From: Acrasis kona | Taxonomy: Eukaryota; Heterolobosea; Eutetramitea; Acrasida; Acrasidae | NCBI GenBank assembly: GCA_026419775.2 | Contig: JAOPGA020000927.1 | Coordinates: forward strand, 19,485 to 83,484 | Length of the DNA: 64,000 bases | Direction of reading: 5' to 3' | In this document: in pieces, positions 26,803 to 37,901 of the stretch | How the letters are laid out: the number at the start of each line of letters is the position of its first letter | Numbering within the stretch: the first letter of the stretch is position 1 | The notes under the pieces: generated by a model | The model's database searches: none | The model's input: the letters and a program-made list of their open reading frames with translations, nothing else | What the model was told of the DNA's origin: nothing | Made by a program: the position numbers and the translations under genes

Positions 26803-27193
26803 TTTTTATTCTGACAGCAAAATCCTCAAAGTCCATATACCTACCACAGAGGACAAAGAATAAAAAATACTAAAGGAAGAAGACTATTAACATGTGCTCG
26901 GGTTCGCTCAGACAGACAACAAGTCCTTTTTGGTAGCAAAAGATTTAGTTTTAGTAAAGGATTATTTATTTGTTTTTCGGTTTCTTGTTTTAAAAGCGTA
27001 AACTCACGTGCAGTAAGGGCTTTTGAATTATTTATAGACTTGATACGTTGTTTAAATGCATCGGAGCAGCACAGATCATAGCCAAAACAGGCATTTCCGT
27101 ATAAAAATCTAAAGACAACACATTTAGATGTTCACAACCTGCAAAGAACCCATCCCTAGTGCGTACTTCAAACTGATTTCTTGGTTTTATTTG

Positions 27194-28364
27194 TTACATG
27201 TAAACAGTTCCTGCGTATACGAACTGGCCAACTGAGCATTCTCCTTCCTTAATTCTTGCAAAGCCTTTCTCTCCCCAATATGGACCCCACGAGTTGGCTA
27301 CATTCGTTTTTAGTAAAGCAGGAGCAAAAAAACTTACCAATAATAAAGTAGTTACCAGCTTGCTTGTCAACTCCGTAACCAACAATTCTTATTGCGTGTC
27401 CACCGATTAAGCTACCAGTCCTGTGTCTGTACACTCCAGTTTTGTAATAATAAAAGTCCTCATAAACGTCCATATATCCGTGAACGGGACCATTATTAGC
27501 AATTTCGTTCTTGATGTCTTTAAAGTTATCTTGGTCACTGCACATTCTGTAAGTATCGCTCCAGTACCTGTCAGCCTTAGCTACTGGACTCCCATCATCA
27601 CATTTTGATGGACAACTTCCAGCATCACCACTTTCTCCTGCCCTATATGATGAACATGAGTCTACGTAAATACCTTCCTTTTGTGTGTATTGCCAGAAAG
27701 TTTCCTGGTAGCCACCATCACATCCTCCGTTGTCTGCGCAGCCAATCATTGATTGAATGGATAATGGCATTTTAACAATGAAACTATCAGATGCAATGCA
27801 CATTCTATCCTGCATGACTCCAACCCCACTAACAGCCCTACCAAAGATAAATAGCTAGGGGGAATAACTTACTTACCAGCAACCTCCACAAACACCTTGG
27901 TCTATAATAGGTGAAATGCACTCGGGCCATTTTGTTCTTGAATCAAAAGATTTAGGAGGATTAGCATCTGATAGAAGATTCCTCTTTATTGATTGTTGAG
28001 TTGTTTGAATCATAGCAGGCGTGGGAGGTAGTGCACCAATAAACTTCTTTTTTTCGCTAACTGGCTTTATGGAGAACTGATTATGTGAAGCTCTCCAAGT
28101 TTCTATTGAGTTACCATTGACCTCATTTATAATTGTATTGGTTCTGTTGAACGCTTTGAATTTCAAAGAATTACTATTGGTTTGTTTGCAACTCTGTTAT
28201 TGTTTTCCTCTCTCTGTCGTGTTATCACTTACATTGATGCATCCAGAGAAGCAGGCACGCCTCACTGTAATAGTCTCAGAGCCACTAGTAAATTCTACAA
28301 GGTCTTGGGTCTTTACAGCTGTAAGAGCCAGCAAAAGGATTGATATTAAAGCGATCACCTTCAT
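27194..28364 (-). CDS. Cathepsin B-like papain-family cysteine protease (C1A)
   Basis: Minus-strand exons 28364..28233, 28193..27877, 27837..27338 and 27297..27194 (introns 39, 39 and 40 nt) give 350 residues. The first in-frame ATG starts a signal peptide (MKVIALISILLLALTAVKT). The prodomain has the cathepsin B pattern TWRASHNQF. The mature domain shows the catalytic Cys149 in QGVCGGCWAVSG (Gly replaces the usual Ser before it), GCDGGY, His297 in GGHAIRIVGYG and Asn318 in ANSWGPYWGEKGF. The occluding-loop region is Cys-rich but lacks an obvious His-His pair, so carboxydipeptidase activity is uncertain. It likely acts in the lysosome or phagosome or is secreted. It is divergent from the MYND-methyltransferase gene, with about 200 bp between starts. 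Confidence 0.92.
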
Positions 28365-28568
28365 GCCCTTTCCACTCCAGTTGCAACTCAACTAACAGTG
28401 GTTACAACTTTCGTTTACAGTGCAATTTCATGGAATTATTTCTAAAGAAGAACATGCTAAAAACAACAAATAACAAAGCGACAACCAATTTAGTTTTGTT
28501 TTCTGTTATTAAGTTAATAAACCTCAATATCCTCAAACAGCTGACACATCAAAGAAAAGTTTTGTAAA

Positions 28569-29561
28569 ATGACTAAATGCAGTGTATGTGATAATGTTCC
28601 ACTCAAGATTATGCAATGTGGAAGATGTAGAGATGTCGATTATTGCGGTAGGGAATGTCAAATAAAGGACTGGAAGTCACATAAGACCACTTGTGTACCA
28701 AAGAAGGAAGTACCCGCAAGTGTTAAAAGTTTTGAACCGAAGAATACAAGTGAATACAAACTCAAATCATATTGGGATTCCAGATTTAAAGAAGAGGAAC
28801 AGTTCGATTGGCTTGGAAAGGTTTTGTTATTATACACATTTTACACATCTGAATCAAATACAGTACGAGGATATTAGAGAACCCCTCTCCGCAATTTTAA
28901 CAGATAAATCCTTAAAAATAATGGTTCTGGGATGTGGGAACTCGACTTTATCAAACGACCTACATCAAGATGGCTACACTAATGTTATTAGCATGGATTA
29001 CAGTAGTGTAGTCATTGACAAAATGTCTAAAAAGTAAATCATTTTCAATGTTGTACTAAAATTTTTAGGTACCCACATTTAGAATGGGTGGTCATGGACG
29101 TTTGTGACATGAGCGTCATCACAACAGGATCATACGACATTGTCCTGGATAAAGGAGTCATGGACGCACTTGTAACGGACGAAAAGGATCCGTGGAATCC
29201 CAGTCCGTCAGCAATACAGTGCACGCGGAAGGTAAAAAACATTTTAATAAAAATCACATTAATGTCAATCAATTAGATGTGCAAAGAAGTTTGTAGAGTT
29301 TTAAAAAAAGATGGACACTTTATTCAAATTTCCTTCGACCAGCCTCACTTTAGAAGGTAGAACTTTTCGCATTCATCTTGATTAATTCTTTTTAGATTAT
29401 TCATAATACCCGAAAATGAAGATGATGAACAACAAGTAAAGAGTTTAACTGTTCCGAAACAAATTTCGGCTTCTTGTAATTGTATTGGATGGAACTTTGA
29501 ATGGAGGCAACTAACATCAGTTGGGTTTGGATACTTTATGTATGTCATGAAGAAGGAATAA
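28569..29561 (+). CDS. MYND zinc finger fused to a class I SAM methyltransferase (EEF1AKMT4/METTL13-like)
   Basis: Exons 28569..28820, 28864..29033, 29069..29231, 29277..29356 and 29396..29561 (introns 43, 35, 45 and 39 nt) give 276 residues. Residues 4-42 form a MYND finger (CSVC, CGRCRDVDYC, REC, H, C). SYWDSRF then leads into a methyltransferase: motif I MVLGCGNSTLS near residue 120, an acidic loop MDYSSVVIDKM, then SYDIVLDKGVMDAL, the motif typical of the eEF1A-lysine methyltransferase group, then CRVLKKDGHFIQISF. By family it methylates a protein lysine, with the MYND finger probably choosing a partner. The first intron has the donor GTTTTG, less usual than the others. Confidence 0.85.
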
Positions 29562-29961
29562 AGACAATTAGACACAATTATGACGTTGTAGTTTCAACAA
29601 TTTATGCAAATCCAATTCATCCCCTCTTTTTTAGCATACATTGTGGTTATCAGACACTATGGGAACATAATCTGTTAAACATAATACCATGTTATTACAA
29701 CTATTAGAATCTTATTGACACTGGTCTTCGGCTAATATGAATGGTAGCTCTTGTCCACTCCACATCATGAGATACACTGATCCAATCTAAAGATCCTTGA
29801 CATCAATGACACCAATTGATTCCTCATTTCTGGTTAATTAATCAAGATGTAGGTGTGATAAGTAGACACAAATATGATGTTGTAAGAATTATTTGAAAGT
29901 CCAAAAACTATTAAACTGAAGACTGTTTAAAGAAGCCGGCAAAAGAAAAAAAATAAGTATC

Positions 29962-31037
29962 ATGTTAAACTATAGACCACCCCATTTGAGACATAGGATG
30001 CAGCAAGCATCCCAAAGTACACCTGATTCTCCTACTGAAGAATCATTCGAGATATCCAAACCAAAACATCCTTGTAAATTAATAATGTTCGACAAGAACT
30101 ACATAGACCTTCTAAATGAAGTATCCATGGAAAGAACAGGATGTCAACTACAAGAAGATGACCTCAAAAGAATGTTTTTGTAAGTGAATTCAAACATTCA
30201 AATCAAACTCTCATCTTTGGCAGACACTTTCCAATCGCGAAGAATTTTTGTACTAAAAAAGATGCAGCCACCCTTTTGGATCTGTGGAAATATATTACAT
30301 TTGAAGACACCAAAAAGATGCTGTCCAAAAAGTATAGTATGCTGGATATTTCATTCTTACCACAAAACACAACATCAAAGAATATGATTTTAAAAGCGTT
30401 CGATAATTTCACAACAGTAGTAATCAAATGCCCACCTAACCGTGCTTTTGTGGAAAAAGAAGTTCAAATATGGTCCGAGATTATAAAACACACTAACGAC
30501 AACGAACATCACAGACATTTAGCAGGCCCAATCGAACCATTCAGAATCAACTTTAATAATGATTCAGACATTTTTTACACTAGCGGTCCAATAGATGCAA
30601 TTAACATGCCACTTTACCCAAATGCATTATCACACATGCAAGATAACCTGACAGAAGAAATGATCTTGAAACTCGGAGAACAATTAGAATATGCCATTAA
30701 AGCTTTCCACAAAACTGGATATATACATTGTGACATCAAACCATCGAACATCTTGATTAGCTACGATGGAACATTATTCTTGAGCGATTATGCATCAGCT
30801 GTAGAAGTTGGTCAAACTGTCGAGCGATATAGTACCCAGTATGTGCTAGCTGACAGGAACATGAATAATCCAGTTGACCACAACTTTGATTATGAGTCTT
30901 TGGTCCTAACTATTTTGTACAAGGCTAAGTGTTTATTGCTAAAGGAATGTGGATATACACGTTTAGAAGTGATGCAAGCAATCACCAAGTGCACAGACAA
31001 AGTGAAGATTATTTTACTAAGTTTTTTGAATAAGTAA
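29962..31037 (+). CDS. Divergent protein kinase
   Basis: Exons 29962..30179 and 30224..31037 (intron 44 nt) give 343 residues. The N-terminal 110 residues lack a recognisable domain. The kinase fold shows a beta-3 Lys in TVVIKC, a C-helix Glu in EKEVQIW, the catalytic loop YIHCDIKPSNILI (about residue 238-250) and the metal-binding Asp in LSDYASAV, where DFG is replaced by DYA. I see no clear glycine-rich loop. The C-lobe is short, ending soon after the APE-equivalent region, so the protein is smaller than a standard kinase domain. The catalytic Asp, Asn and Lys are kept, so activity is possible. Substrate is unknown. Confidence 0.75.
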
Positions 31038-31549
31038 AATAAATGCTAAATAAATTATCTATTTCACTTATTGACAAAATATCCAAACGCTTATCAAACC
31101 ATTACAGTGGGTCCTATTATGGCATGCTATCCAGATTAGTTGAATTTCCTGGAAATTCCAGCTTGAAGTACTGCTTCGGAGTTGGTTAAAAAGTGGTGCT
31201 TTTGTAGTACTTTCAAAATCACGGGAATAATAGTTGACCCATGCATAATTTATGGGAAGGCCTCACAAGGCAGATCATTGATTCAACCTTTAGAAATCCA
31301 AAGTTCAAGTCTGAGTGCTTCCACATCAAGAATCAGACCAAGAAGCACATAATAATCAGCCACCACATCAGTTGTTCGAAAGTCATCGTGATCGATGTTA
31401 CAGATCAACACCATCACATTACAAGGCAAGAAAACAAATTCGAATGGATGAGGAAAACATTGTAATCCCAAGATTGGAAAATCGGAAATCTAAAATCCAT
31501 CTTTGAACCAGTTCCATTGTTTCTTCATCACCTTCTGCTTCATTCTCCT

Positions 31550-32180
31550 CTGATTCGTCGGCTTCTTTTCGCTGCCATATTCTTGATGGTGACCTTCGTT
31601 TTTAATTTGGTTTCTTTATTAACAACATTTTCTTCAGCGTCGAACTTCGTGTCTAGACTATCAAATTTAGCCTCGAGCTTGGCATCGTCCTCGGCAAGCT
31701 TTTCTTGGGCTAAATACTGTGTGGGATTAGGGTCGTGTAACTAAAGTTTACTTAAACGTGATATATAATTTTCTTTCACGGCTTTGGTTGTTACGCTATC
31801 AGGATCTGTTACTAACTTGTACAATCTTCCTTGAAGTTCCGAACCAAATCTTGTTTAACCAACGCTGAACATTTGTCCACTAAAGGGAAGAGAGACATTT
31901 CTTATTAAATCCTTCGTAGGGTTGTCGGATTTTAAATAAAGTCTTGAAGCATCAGAGTTTTGAAACCAAGCTCTCGTACATGAAGAAAAGTAGAAAGTAT
32001 AGTTAATAAATGTATATTGTTTGACTTTGATTTCTTGTATGCATAATTATGCAAGTAATAGCAAATGTGCTCTAATGAACATCTCTCATTCTGCTGTTGA
32101 CCACCTCCACTTTGAATTCCACCACCCACTACATGTTGAGTACTTTTGTGTTGAATATAAATTACATCGTGAATGTTTAC
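31550..32180 (-). pseudogene. Decayed locus carrying the Crinkler-type intron/exon junction
   Basis: On the minus strand, about 32145-32110 repeats the end of the Crinkler gene introns (ACACAAAAGTACTCAACATG then TAG) directly followed by TGGGTGG, the same exon start, here giving GGGIQSGGGQQQNER. Further along, from about 31840 to 31550, an acidic coiled-coil frame (AEDDAKLEAKFDSLDTKFD) is open except for one in-frame TAG near 31742. The pieces fit a broken relative of the gene at 22.5-25.6 kb. Between 31038 and 31549 and from 32181 to 32455 I see nothing else. Confidence 0.4.
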
Positions 32181-32455
32181 GCCTTCGTCTTCACGACACA
32201 TTTTTAAATGTCAATTGATGGCCTGTATGTTTCAATTCATTGCACTTCACTTGATTATCTGGGATAATCCCAAGTAGGCACTGAATTTAGAAAAGTATTT
32301 CGTGTACACAATATACATGACACCAATACCTTTTCCGGGATTGGCGAGGGTGGCTACGGTCTTCAACTTAAAATTGTAAATCATGCATCTGTACAATTGC
32401 ATGTTCGTTGTTCGTTCTTAAAAAGAGTTCGAAAATTTAGCACATACAGATAAAA

Positions 32456-33835
32456 ATGTCTCAAGACGTGAAAGTACCAATAGATGGCCGTATAGCAACA
32501 TTTATAGCTGTGCACACTGTCGAAGGAGGGCCTGTACTCATCGAAGTAACGGAAGATACCACAGTAGAAAACCTCTATGACGAACTCCACTCAAAAGCTA
32601 CTCTACCAGACTCTGCCGAAGTCTTTTACTTGACAACGCACATTGACCCTAAAGATGACTCAAAGCCCCTACTCTCGCATTACAAACTCCCGCTAGTTCA
32701 AATCATAGTCCCAACTAGTGGTAATTGGCAATCACAGACGTGGTCAACTACAGAGGTTACCAAACATTCATTAAACTTATACGTTAAATCAGATTTAAAG
32801 ACCCATTTGCTCAATCAAGTTCTCGAATTTTCAAAACAAAATGAAATAACAAAATTAAAATTTCCAACATCACTCACCAACGAAGAACGCAAATTCATTC
32901 ACTTCATCGCGGACCAACTAAACATATCCCATCAGAGTTGCGGCACCGAAGAACGTTACGTCCAAATACAAAAAAAGAACAACAAGAAGCAATCAAAAAA
33001 AGGAATGGTGAACCTACTGGACATGACCAAGAAGAGCCACAGAAAAATTCCAAAAGGCATGAGCGTAGTGTTGGATGACTTTTTATATTTGGGATCAGGA
33101 CTAGACGCTGGCGATGCAGAGGAAATTGAAAAGCATAACATTAGGCGCATTTTGAATGTTTCAAAAGAATGGAAGAACAGTACCATCCTCTCACCTGAAG
33201 TCACTTTTAAACATGTTCTGCTTGAGGATATACCCGAACAAATCATTCACGATCAATTTGAAGACGCCATTGAATTCATCAAAGAGGCCGTTAAAAACAA
33301 ACAAAAGATCCTTGTACATTGTACTGTTGGAAAATCAAGATCGGCATCATTTGTATTGGCATACCTAATGAAGGAACATTCATTGAACCTAAAGCAAGCA
33401 CATGAACTTTTAGTAAGTAAGAGAAATATAATTAAACCCAATGATGGTTTCATTAAACAACTCATGCTGTATGAATCAAAGTTATTTGAGAACCAACACA
33501 CTGACATCACTACGGGTCTTAGTACATCCTTATTGTGGGAATTTGACCAACCAAGCAAATATGTAGAGCTGCAAAAGGAGAAGAAGAAGAAACAAACGGT
33601 AGATGTATCACCTATTGTTGAGAATCTATTGACTTTGGATGTACTTTCAACAATTGTGGAAGATCATTTAGGTGGGGAATACATTAATGTTAATGTTCCT
33701 AAATTATTGGCTCTGGTTCGGGAATTTGTTTGTAATAAAAGTGAGTTGGAGGGACAGGAATTGAGAGTTGCTTTAAAGTTAGCGCAAGACAAGGCTAGAT
33801 TGTGGTACTTGGAAAAAATAAATTCTGTTCATTAG
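32456..33835 (+). CDS. R3H domain plus dual-specificity phosphatase
   Basis: A single-exon gene of 459 residues. Residues 1-90 may be ubiquitin-like (beta-rich, LIEVTEDTTVENLYDEL). About 140-185 is an R3H domain, LTNEERKFIHFIADQLN, with the defining Arg-x3-His, which binds single-stranded nucleic acid. About 205-345 is a dual-specificity phosphatase: YLGSG, RRILNVS, a candidate general-acid Asp in LEDIPEQ, and the signature HCTVGKSRS with Cys289 and Arg295. A Lys-rich linker and a helical C-terminus follow. The fusion suggests a phosphatase recruited to RNA or ribonucleoprotein, which is inference. The A-rich leader before the ATG at 32456 fits the start. Confidence 0.88.
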   Translation: MSQDVKVPIDGRIATFIAVHTVEGGPVLIEVTEDTTVENLYDELHSKATLPDSAEVFYLTTHIDPKDDSKPLLSHYKLPLVQIIVPTSGNWQSQTWSTTEVTKHSLNLYVKSDLKTHLLNQVLEFSKQNEITKLKFPTSLTNEERKFIHFIADQLNISHQSCGTEERYVQIQKKNNKKQSKKGMVNLLDMTKKSHRKIPKGMSVVLDDFLYLGSGLDAGDAEEIEKHNIRRILNVSKEWKNSTILSPEVTFKHVLLEDIPEQIIHDQFEDAIEFIKEAVKNKQKILVHCTVGKSRSASFVLAYLMKEHSLNLKQAHELLVSKRNIIKPNDGFIKQLMLYESKLFENQHTDITTGLSTSLLWEFDQPSKYVELQKEKKKKQTVDVSPIVENLLTLDVLSTIVEDHLGGEYINVNVPKLLALVREFVCNKSELEGQELRVALKLAQDKARLWYLEKINSVH

Positions 33836-33884
33836 ATTTTTGTGTTTGTTGACAATAATATTATGTTTTACTGACGATGGCGTT

Positions 33885-34049
33885 CTACAAATCTTTCTGA
33901 TTCTTCTGAGATTGGTTGACGGAAGTTCCTTCATTTAATTCAGTTCTTGTTTGTGTTGCACTGATACCTTGGGTTCCACGGGTTGGGTGTCCCTTAATCT
34001 CATCGTATGATTCTCCTTCTTGTTTCTTTAGTTGAAAGTTGTCGCTCAT
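33885..34049 (-). CDS. Small hydrophilic protein, 54 residues
   Basis: The ATG at 34049 starts a short frame of mostly polar residues (MSDNFQLKKQEGESYDEIKG...), with no hydrophobic core and no Cys, resembling disordered stress-type proteins in composition only. It is tail-to-tail with the R3H phosphatase, 49 bp apart. Transcription is not proven; the call rests on an intact ATG frame and its position. Confidence 0.4.
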   Translation of the reverse strand: MSDNFQLKKQEGESYDEIKGHPTRGTQGISATQTRTELNEGTSVNQSQKNQKDL

Positions 34050-34576
34050 TGTTCTTGTTGTGTTAATATAATTTTTAATGATAGGGATCATAACTGAGCC
34101 TCTTTATACCAACGATCCGTTATATTTAGATGTGGTTAAGAGGTATATTTTGATTTAACCGAGAGACCGTCATATTTTTATCGTATATGATAAACGAATC
34201 AATTACAAACATAAAAATTGTAAAAGAAGACTTTACTGCACTGTACACTTTTTCTTTTTGTTTTTCTTTTCATATTCTTCAGTTGAACTCCGATTAAAAA
34301 TGCGGTCAATACCTGAACCTGATTTTACAGTCACAGGACAGTTACAATATACATTGAAGTTGACACTAGGTAAGGAAGGAACCCTCTTTAAAACTTTATA
34401 GGAGACGTAATCAACCAAATTTCATTTAGAACAAAAAAGTGTTATTTCGTTTAGATTTTTGCAGGTCGTGTCATAGATGACAAGTGTGAGTGTTCGTTGG
34501 ATGAGTGATTGACACCGGAGTTTCGGTGTTAAATCGAAGAATTACCGGACTGTAAATTTGAAACATAACCGCACAG
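34050..34576. other. Intergenic region between divergent small genes
   Basis: It contains the upstream regions of the 33.9-kb and 34.6-kb genes. A 61-codon minus-strand frame near 34233-34418 has no ATG and a Lys-rich end; I do not call it. No RNA gene is seen. Confidence 0.4.
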
Positions 34577-35164
34577 ATGAAGGCAACTGCTATTCTGTTG
34601 TTGTTTGCCTTTGTGCTCGTGGGCGTTTACGCATCATCCTCATTCTCTGATAAAAGAAGACTAACCAGAGGAAGGGCACAAAGAAACCTAAGACCTCAAC
34701 CCACTACCGAGGCTCCTGTTGAAGTCGAATCTGATAACTTTAAATCAAAAATGGTCCTACTATTGGCCGAGATTAAAGGCATCAAAGACAGTATGCAGAG
34801 AATCCAAGTCAAAGAAGGAGACGATGATGAGAAGGTCGCATTGAAGGAGATTGTACTCCATTACCTTGGCTCTAAACTAAAACAATACACCGCTAAACTA
34901 ATGGCCAACCGTGATAGAATCAACAGAGAGGTTCTCCGTGAAAAGTGTACAAAGACTTTCGGCAACAAATTCCAAGAAGAATCAGATAATGCCTTCACTG
35001 ATAAATTCAAGAGCCTTGCCAAAAAGGCAATTGAGAAGGCAAAGAAGATTTGGCAAAACCTTGATAAGTGCGAGTTCTGCAGAAAAGGATGTACATTATT
35101 CGAAGATCACCAACAGACCGAGTGCTCAATGGGATGCGATTTAGTTTGCGCTGGTCAAGCTTAA
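34577..35164 (+). CDS. Secreted helical protein with a Cys-rich tail
   Basis: 195 residues, single exon. The signal peptide MKATAILLLFAFVLVGVYA is clear. An Arg-rich and Pro stretch (about 25-48) is followed by a charged helical region (about 50-150, IKGIKDSMQRIQVKEGDD). The tail has eight Cys (about 116-191), including CEFCRKGC and CSMGCDLVC, which suggests disulfide bonding in the secretory path. I recognise no family. A processed helical secreted factor is inference only. Confidence 0.65.
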   Translation: MKATAILLLFAFVLVGVYASSSFSDKRRLTRGRAQRNLRPQPTTEAPVEVESDNFKSKMVLLLAEIKGIKDSMQRIQVKEGDDDEKVALKEIVLHYLGSKLKQYTAKLMANRDRINREVLREKCTKTFGNKFQEESDNAFTDKFKSLAKKAIEKAKKIWQNLDKCEFCRKGCTLFEDHQQTECSMGCDLVCAGQA

Positions 35165-35310
35165 GTTAATAAACAATCACTTCAAACACTTCCTTTTCGC
35201 AAGTAACCAATCTTCCTTGTTTTCAACTGTTACTTGTAACATCATCACATGACAGACATAAATTATATCGTCCAAATTTGTTATCTAAAAATAACTAAAA
35301 TCTTTACACA

Positions 35311-36920
35311 ATGCACATCAGCATAGCAATCTTTGAGTGCAGGGTAACACTTTTATGCATTAAAAGTTAACTTTTTTTAGAACCTACCGCTACATAACGA
35401 AAAAAAGCCGACAGCATTTGTTGTTTGCAGAGAAAAAGTACTTGAAGCATTCTTTCAATCATCTCACTTTCCATAGAATCTAGGGGAACACTTCTCTACA
35501 AAAACCGTCAAACATGATGTGAACCCAGTATTTGGAACAGTATTCACCCCGAGATGGAGGATCAGCGCAACACAAGCCGTTATCGCATTTGAAGTTTACC
35601 ACAAAAACAAACTATTCAAAAACGATTTAATCGCGTCAACAGAATTTTCTCTAACTTCTGAAAGATTCGAGATCGACCATCCAAAAACAATTACTTTACC
35701 ACTTACGGTACATTCTAAGCATGCATCCGATAATGGCAAGTCAGAGCTAATCATTCAAATCACACCCGGTGATTTTGGATTACAACCACCGCCATACGTT
35801 TGGACCTGGGGTAAAGGTAAATGCATCGGGCACGGGGACTTTACAGATAGAAGCACTCCGGAGATCATATTCGGACTTCAGAAGATCAAAGACGTTTTGG
35901 GATCCGCTCGTTCAAGTTACTTTATTGGCGAAGTCATGGTTTACACATGTGGTTCCACATCAACAAACACAATAACCTCAGACACTTTGAACAAGATCGT
36001 TACCGAAGACACAACAATTGACCAAACCCAACGCAACAAATACGTTCCTCATACTTTAGTGACAGGATCTGCGAATCAGATCGCAGCGGGTGCTAATCAT
36101 GCATTAATTTTGATGGAAAGCAGACATGTTTTGAGCATTGGAGGTAACGACCAGGGACAATTGGGACAAGGAGATACTTTCGAAAGAGTCACTCCCCAGG
36201 TCATTGACTTCTTCTCTAACCTTCATGTGGTCAAGGTCTTTGCAGGTCCTAATGCATCATTTGTGTGTTTGGCAGATGGAAGTGTTTATTACTTTGGATT
36301 GGGTGTGGTGTCGCCGACCAAAATTGATGAGATATCAAACGTTACCAACATGTGTGTTACTGAAACATTAGCAATAGCTCTTACTTGTAATAAATTTTTA
36401 TTTGTTTTGTTTTTTGATAAAATGTAGGCACTGGCGAAGTTAATGTTGGTACGCTTGTCCAAGGTCAGTTTAGTTGGGAGCCTCTGTTAGAGCTAACCGA
36501 CAAGGACGTTGTTGATGTAGAATGTGGAGAGTACGCCTATTACGCCTTGACCAGTATGCTTTTTTGTTTTTCTTGTGTTTAAATTATTGTATAGAGTCCG
36601 GAATGGTATATTGCTGGGGAAAGAATGTTGACGGATGCTTAGGGTTAGGTGAAGATGTGACGGAAGTTCAAGTTCCTACTTTGATCCCTTCATTACGCTC
36701 CGTAACTCAATTGTCAAGCGGTAAAAGTCATGTGTTGGCGCTTTGCGATAATGGACAGCTTTTCTCGTTTGGTAACAATGCATCCGGTCAGTTGGGAACA
36801 GGAGATTTATTCAACAGTGCCTTGCCGTGCTTAATTCCAGCCATGGAGAAGAATAATGTGACCAAAATTTCTTGCGGATACCACCACAGTATTGCCATCT
36901 CTCAAAGTGGAATTCAATAA
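35311..36920 (+). CDS. C2 domain plus RCC1-repeat protein
   Basis: Exons 35311..35343, 35381..35437, 35477..36386, 36428..36553 and 36595..36920 (introns 37, 39, 41 and 41 nt) give 483 residues. The first two tiny exons (11 and 19 codons) complete a C2 domain: IAIFECRNLPLHN, then STKTVKHDVNPVFG, the usual C2 strand pattern. From about residue 140 come RCC1-type blades: YVWTWGKG, LSIGGNDQGQLGQGD, VYCWGKNVDGCLGLGED, LFSFGNNASGQLGTGD. RCC1 folds are beta-propellers used for GTPase exchange or scaffolding; C2 suggests a membrane or Ca2+ link. Choosing the ATG at 35311 removes in-frame stops that would otherwise force a non-ATG start. Confidence 0.85.
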
Positions 36921-37020
36921 TAAATTGTAACCGATTATTCAAATTGACCAATGTTTTCTCTTCTTGTGAAAAAAAATTGAATTGTGGAAAAAAGAAAAAG
37001 TCTACGCCAGAACAGATATA

Positions 37021-37801
37021 ATGCCCGCAAAAGCAGTGACCAAGAATCCAACCAACCCTAAATCAGCAGAGCCATTAGTTGGTGTCCCACGTTATGGACA
37101 GAGAAACAACAAGGGTCTATACGCAGTTGTCAAAAACCCAGAGAAGAGAGCAAAGAAGGTCGTAAAGCCAGCCAAACAACAAGTAGTTAAGACCTTCGGA
37201 AAGAAGAACCCCAAACAAGTTGTTGTTGAAGAGAAATTCGCCAAATACTACCCAGTTGTTAGAAGCTTCGCCACAAAGACCAAGGCAAGCAACCAAACAA
37301 AATTGAGAAAATCAATCACCAACGGAACCGTAGTTATTTTGTTGGCTGGTCGCTTCGCTGGTAAACGCGTTGTTGTCTTGAAGCAACTTCCATCTGGTTT
37401 GTTGTTGGTTACCGGTAAGTATATTTGTTAAATGTTATGTATGTGACATTATGATAGGACCATACAAGGTTAATGGTGTTCCTCTACGTCGTGTCGACCA
37501 ACGTTACGTCATCGCCACCTCCACCAAGGTCGATGTATCCAGCGTTCAAATTCCAGAACAAGTCACCGACAAGCTATGGGCAAAGGACAAGAAGTCTGTC
37601 AAGGACGTCAAGAAGGACGACGAGAAGAAGTTCTTTGAAAAGAAACAACAGAACCCATTACCAGCTGAGTTCGTTCAATATCAACAAACCGTCGACGAGG
37701 CACTCATTAAGGTTATCGGAGGTACAGAATATTTGAAGGAGTTCCTTGGTACTCGTTTCTCATTGTCAAACGGCCAATACCCACACGAGATGAAGTTCTA
37801 A
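37021..37801 (+). CDS. RPL6: 60S ribosomal protein eL6
   Basis: Exons 37021..37414 and 37458..37801 (intron 43 nt) give 245 residues. The basic N-terminus is followed by the eL6 core: [30 protein letters not shown] near residue 95-125, then [17 protein letters not shown] across the splice, and [11 protein letters not shown]. It is a component of the large subunit in the cytosol. The ATG at 37021 is preferred over the longer upstream frame, which has no ATG. Codon use is biased towards C-ending codons, as expected for a highly expressed gene. Confidence 0.96.
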
Positions 37802-37901
37802 AAATATAAAATTTGTTTTTAACCCTTTTGTGGATGTTCTTGTGCACGGATCGTTCTTTTCTTAAGCGATTCTAGGATCCTTTCTTTGTGATTTGTATAA
37901 T

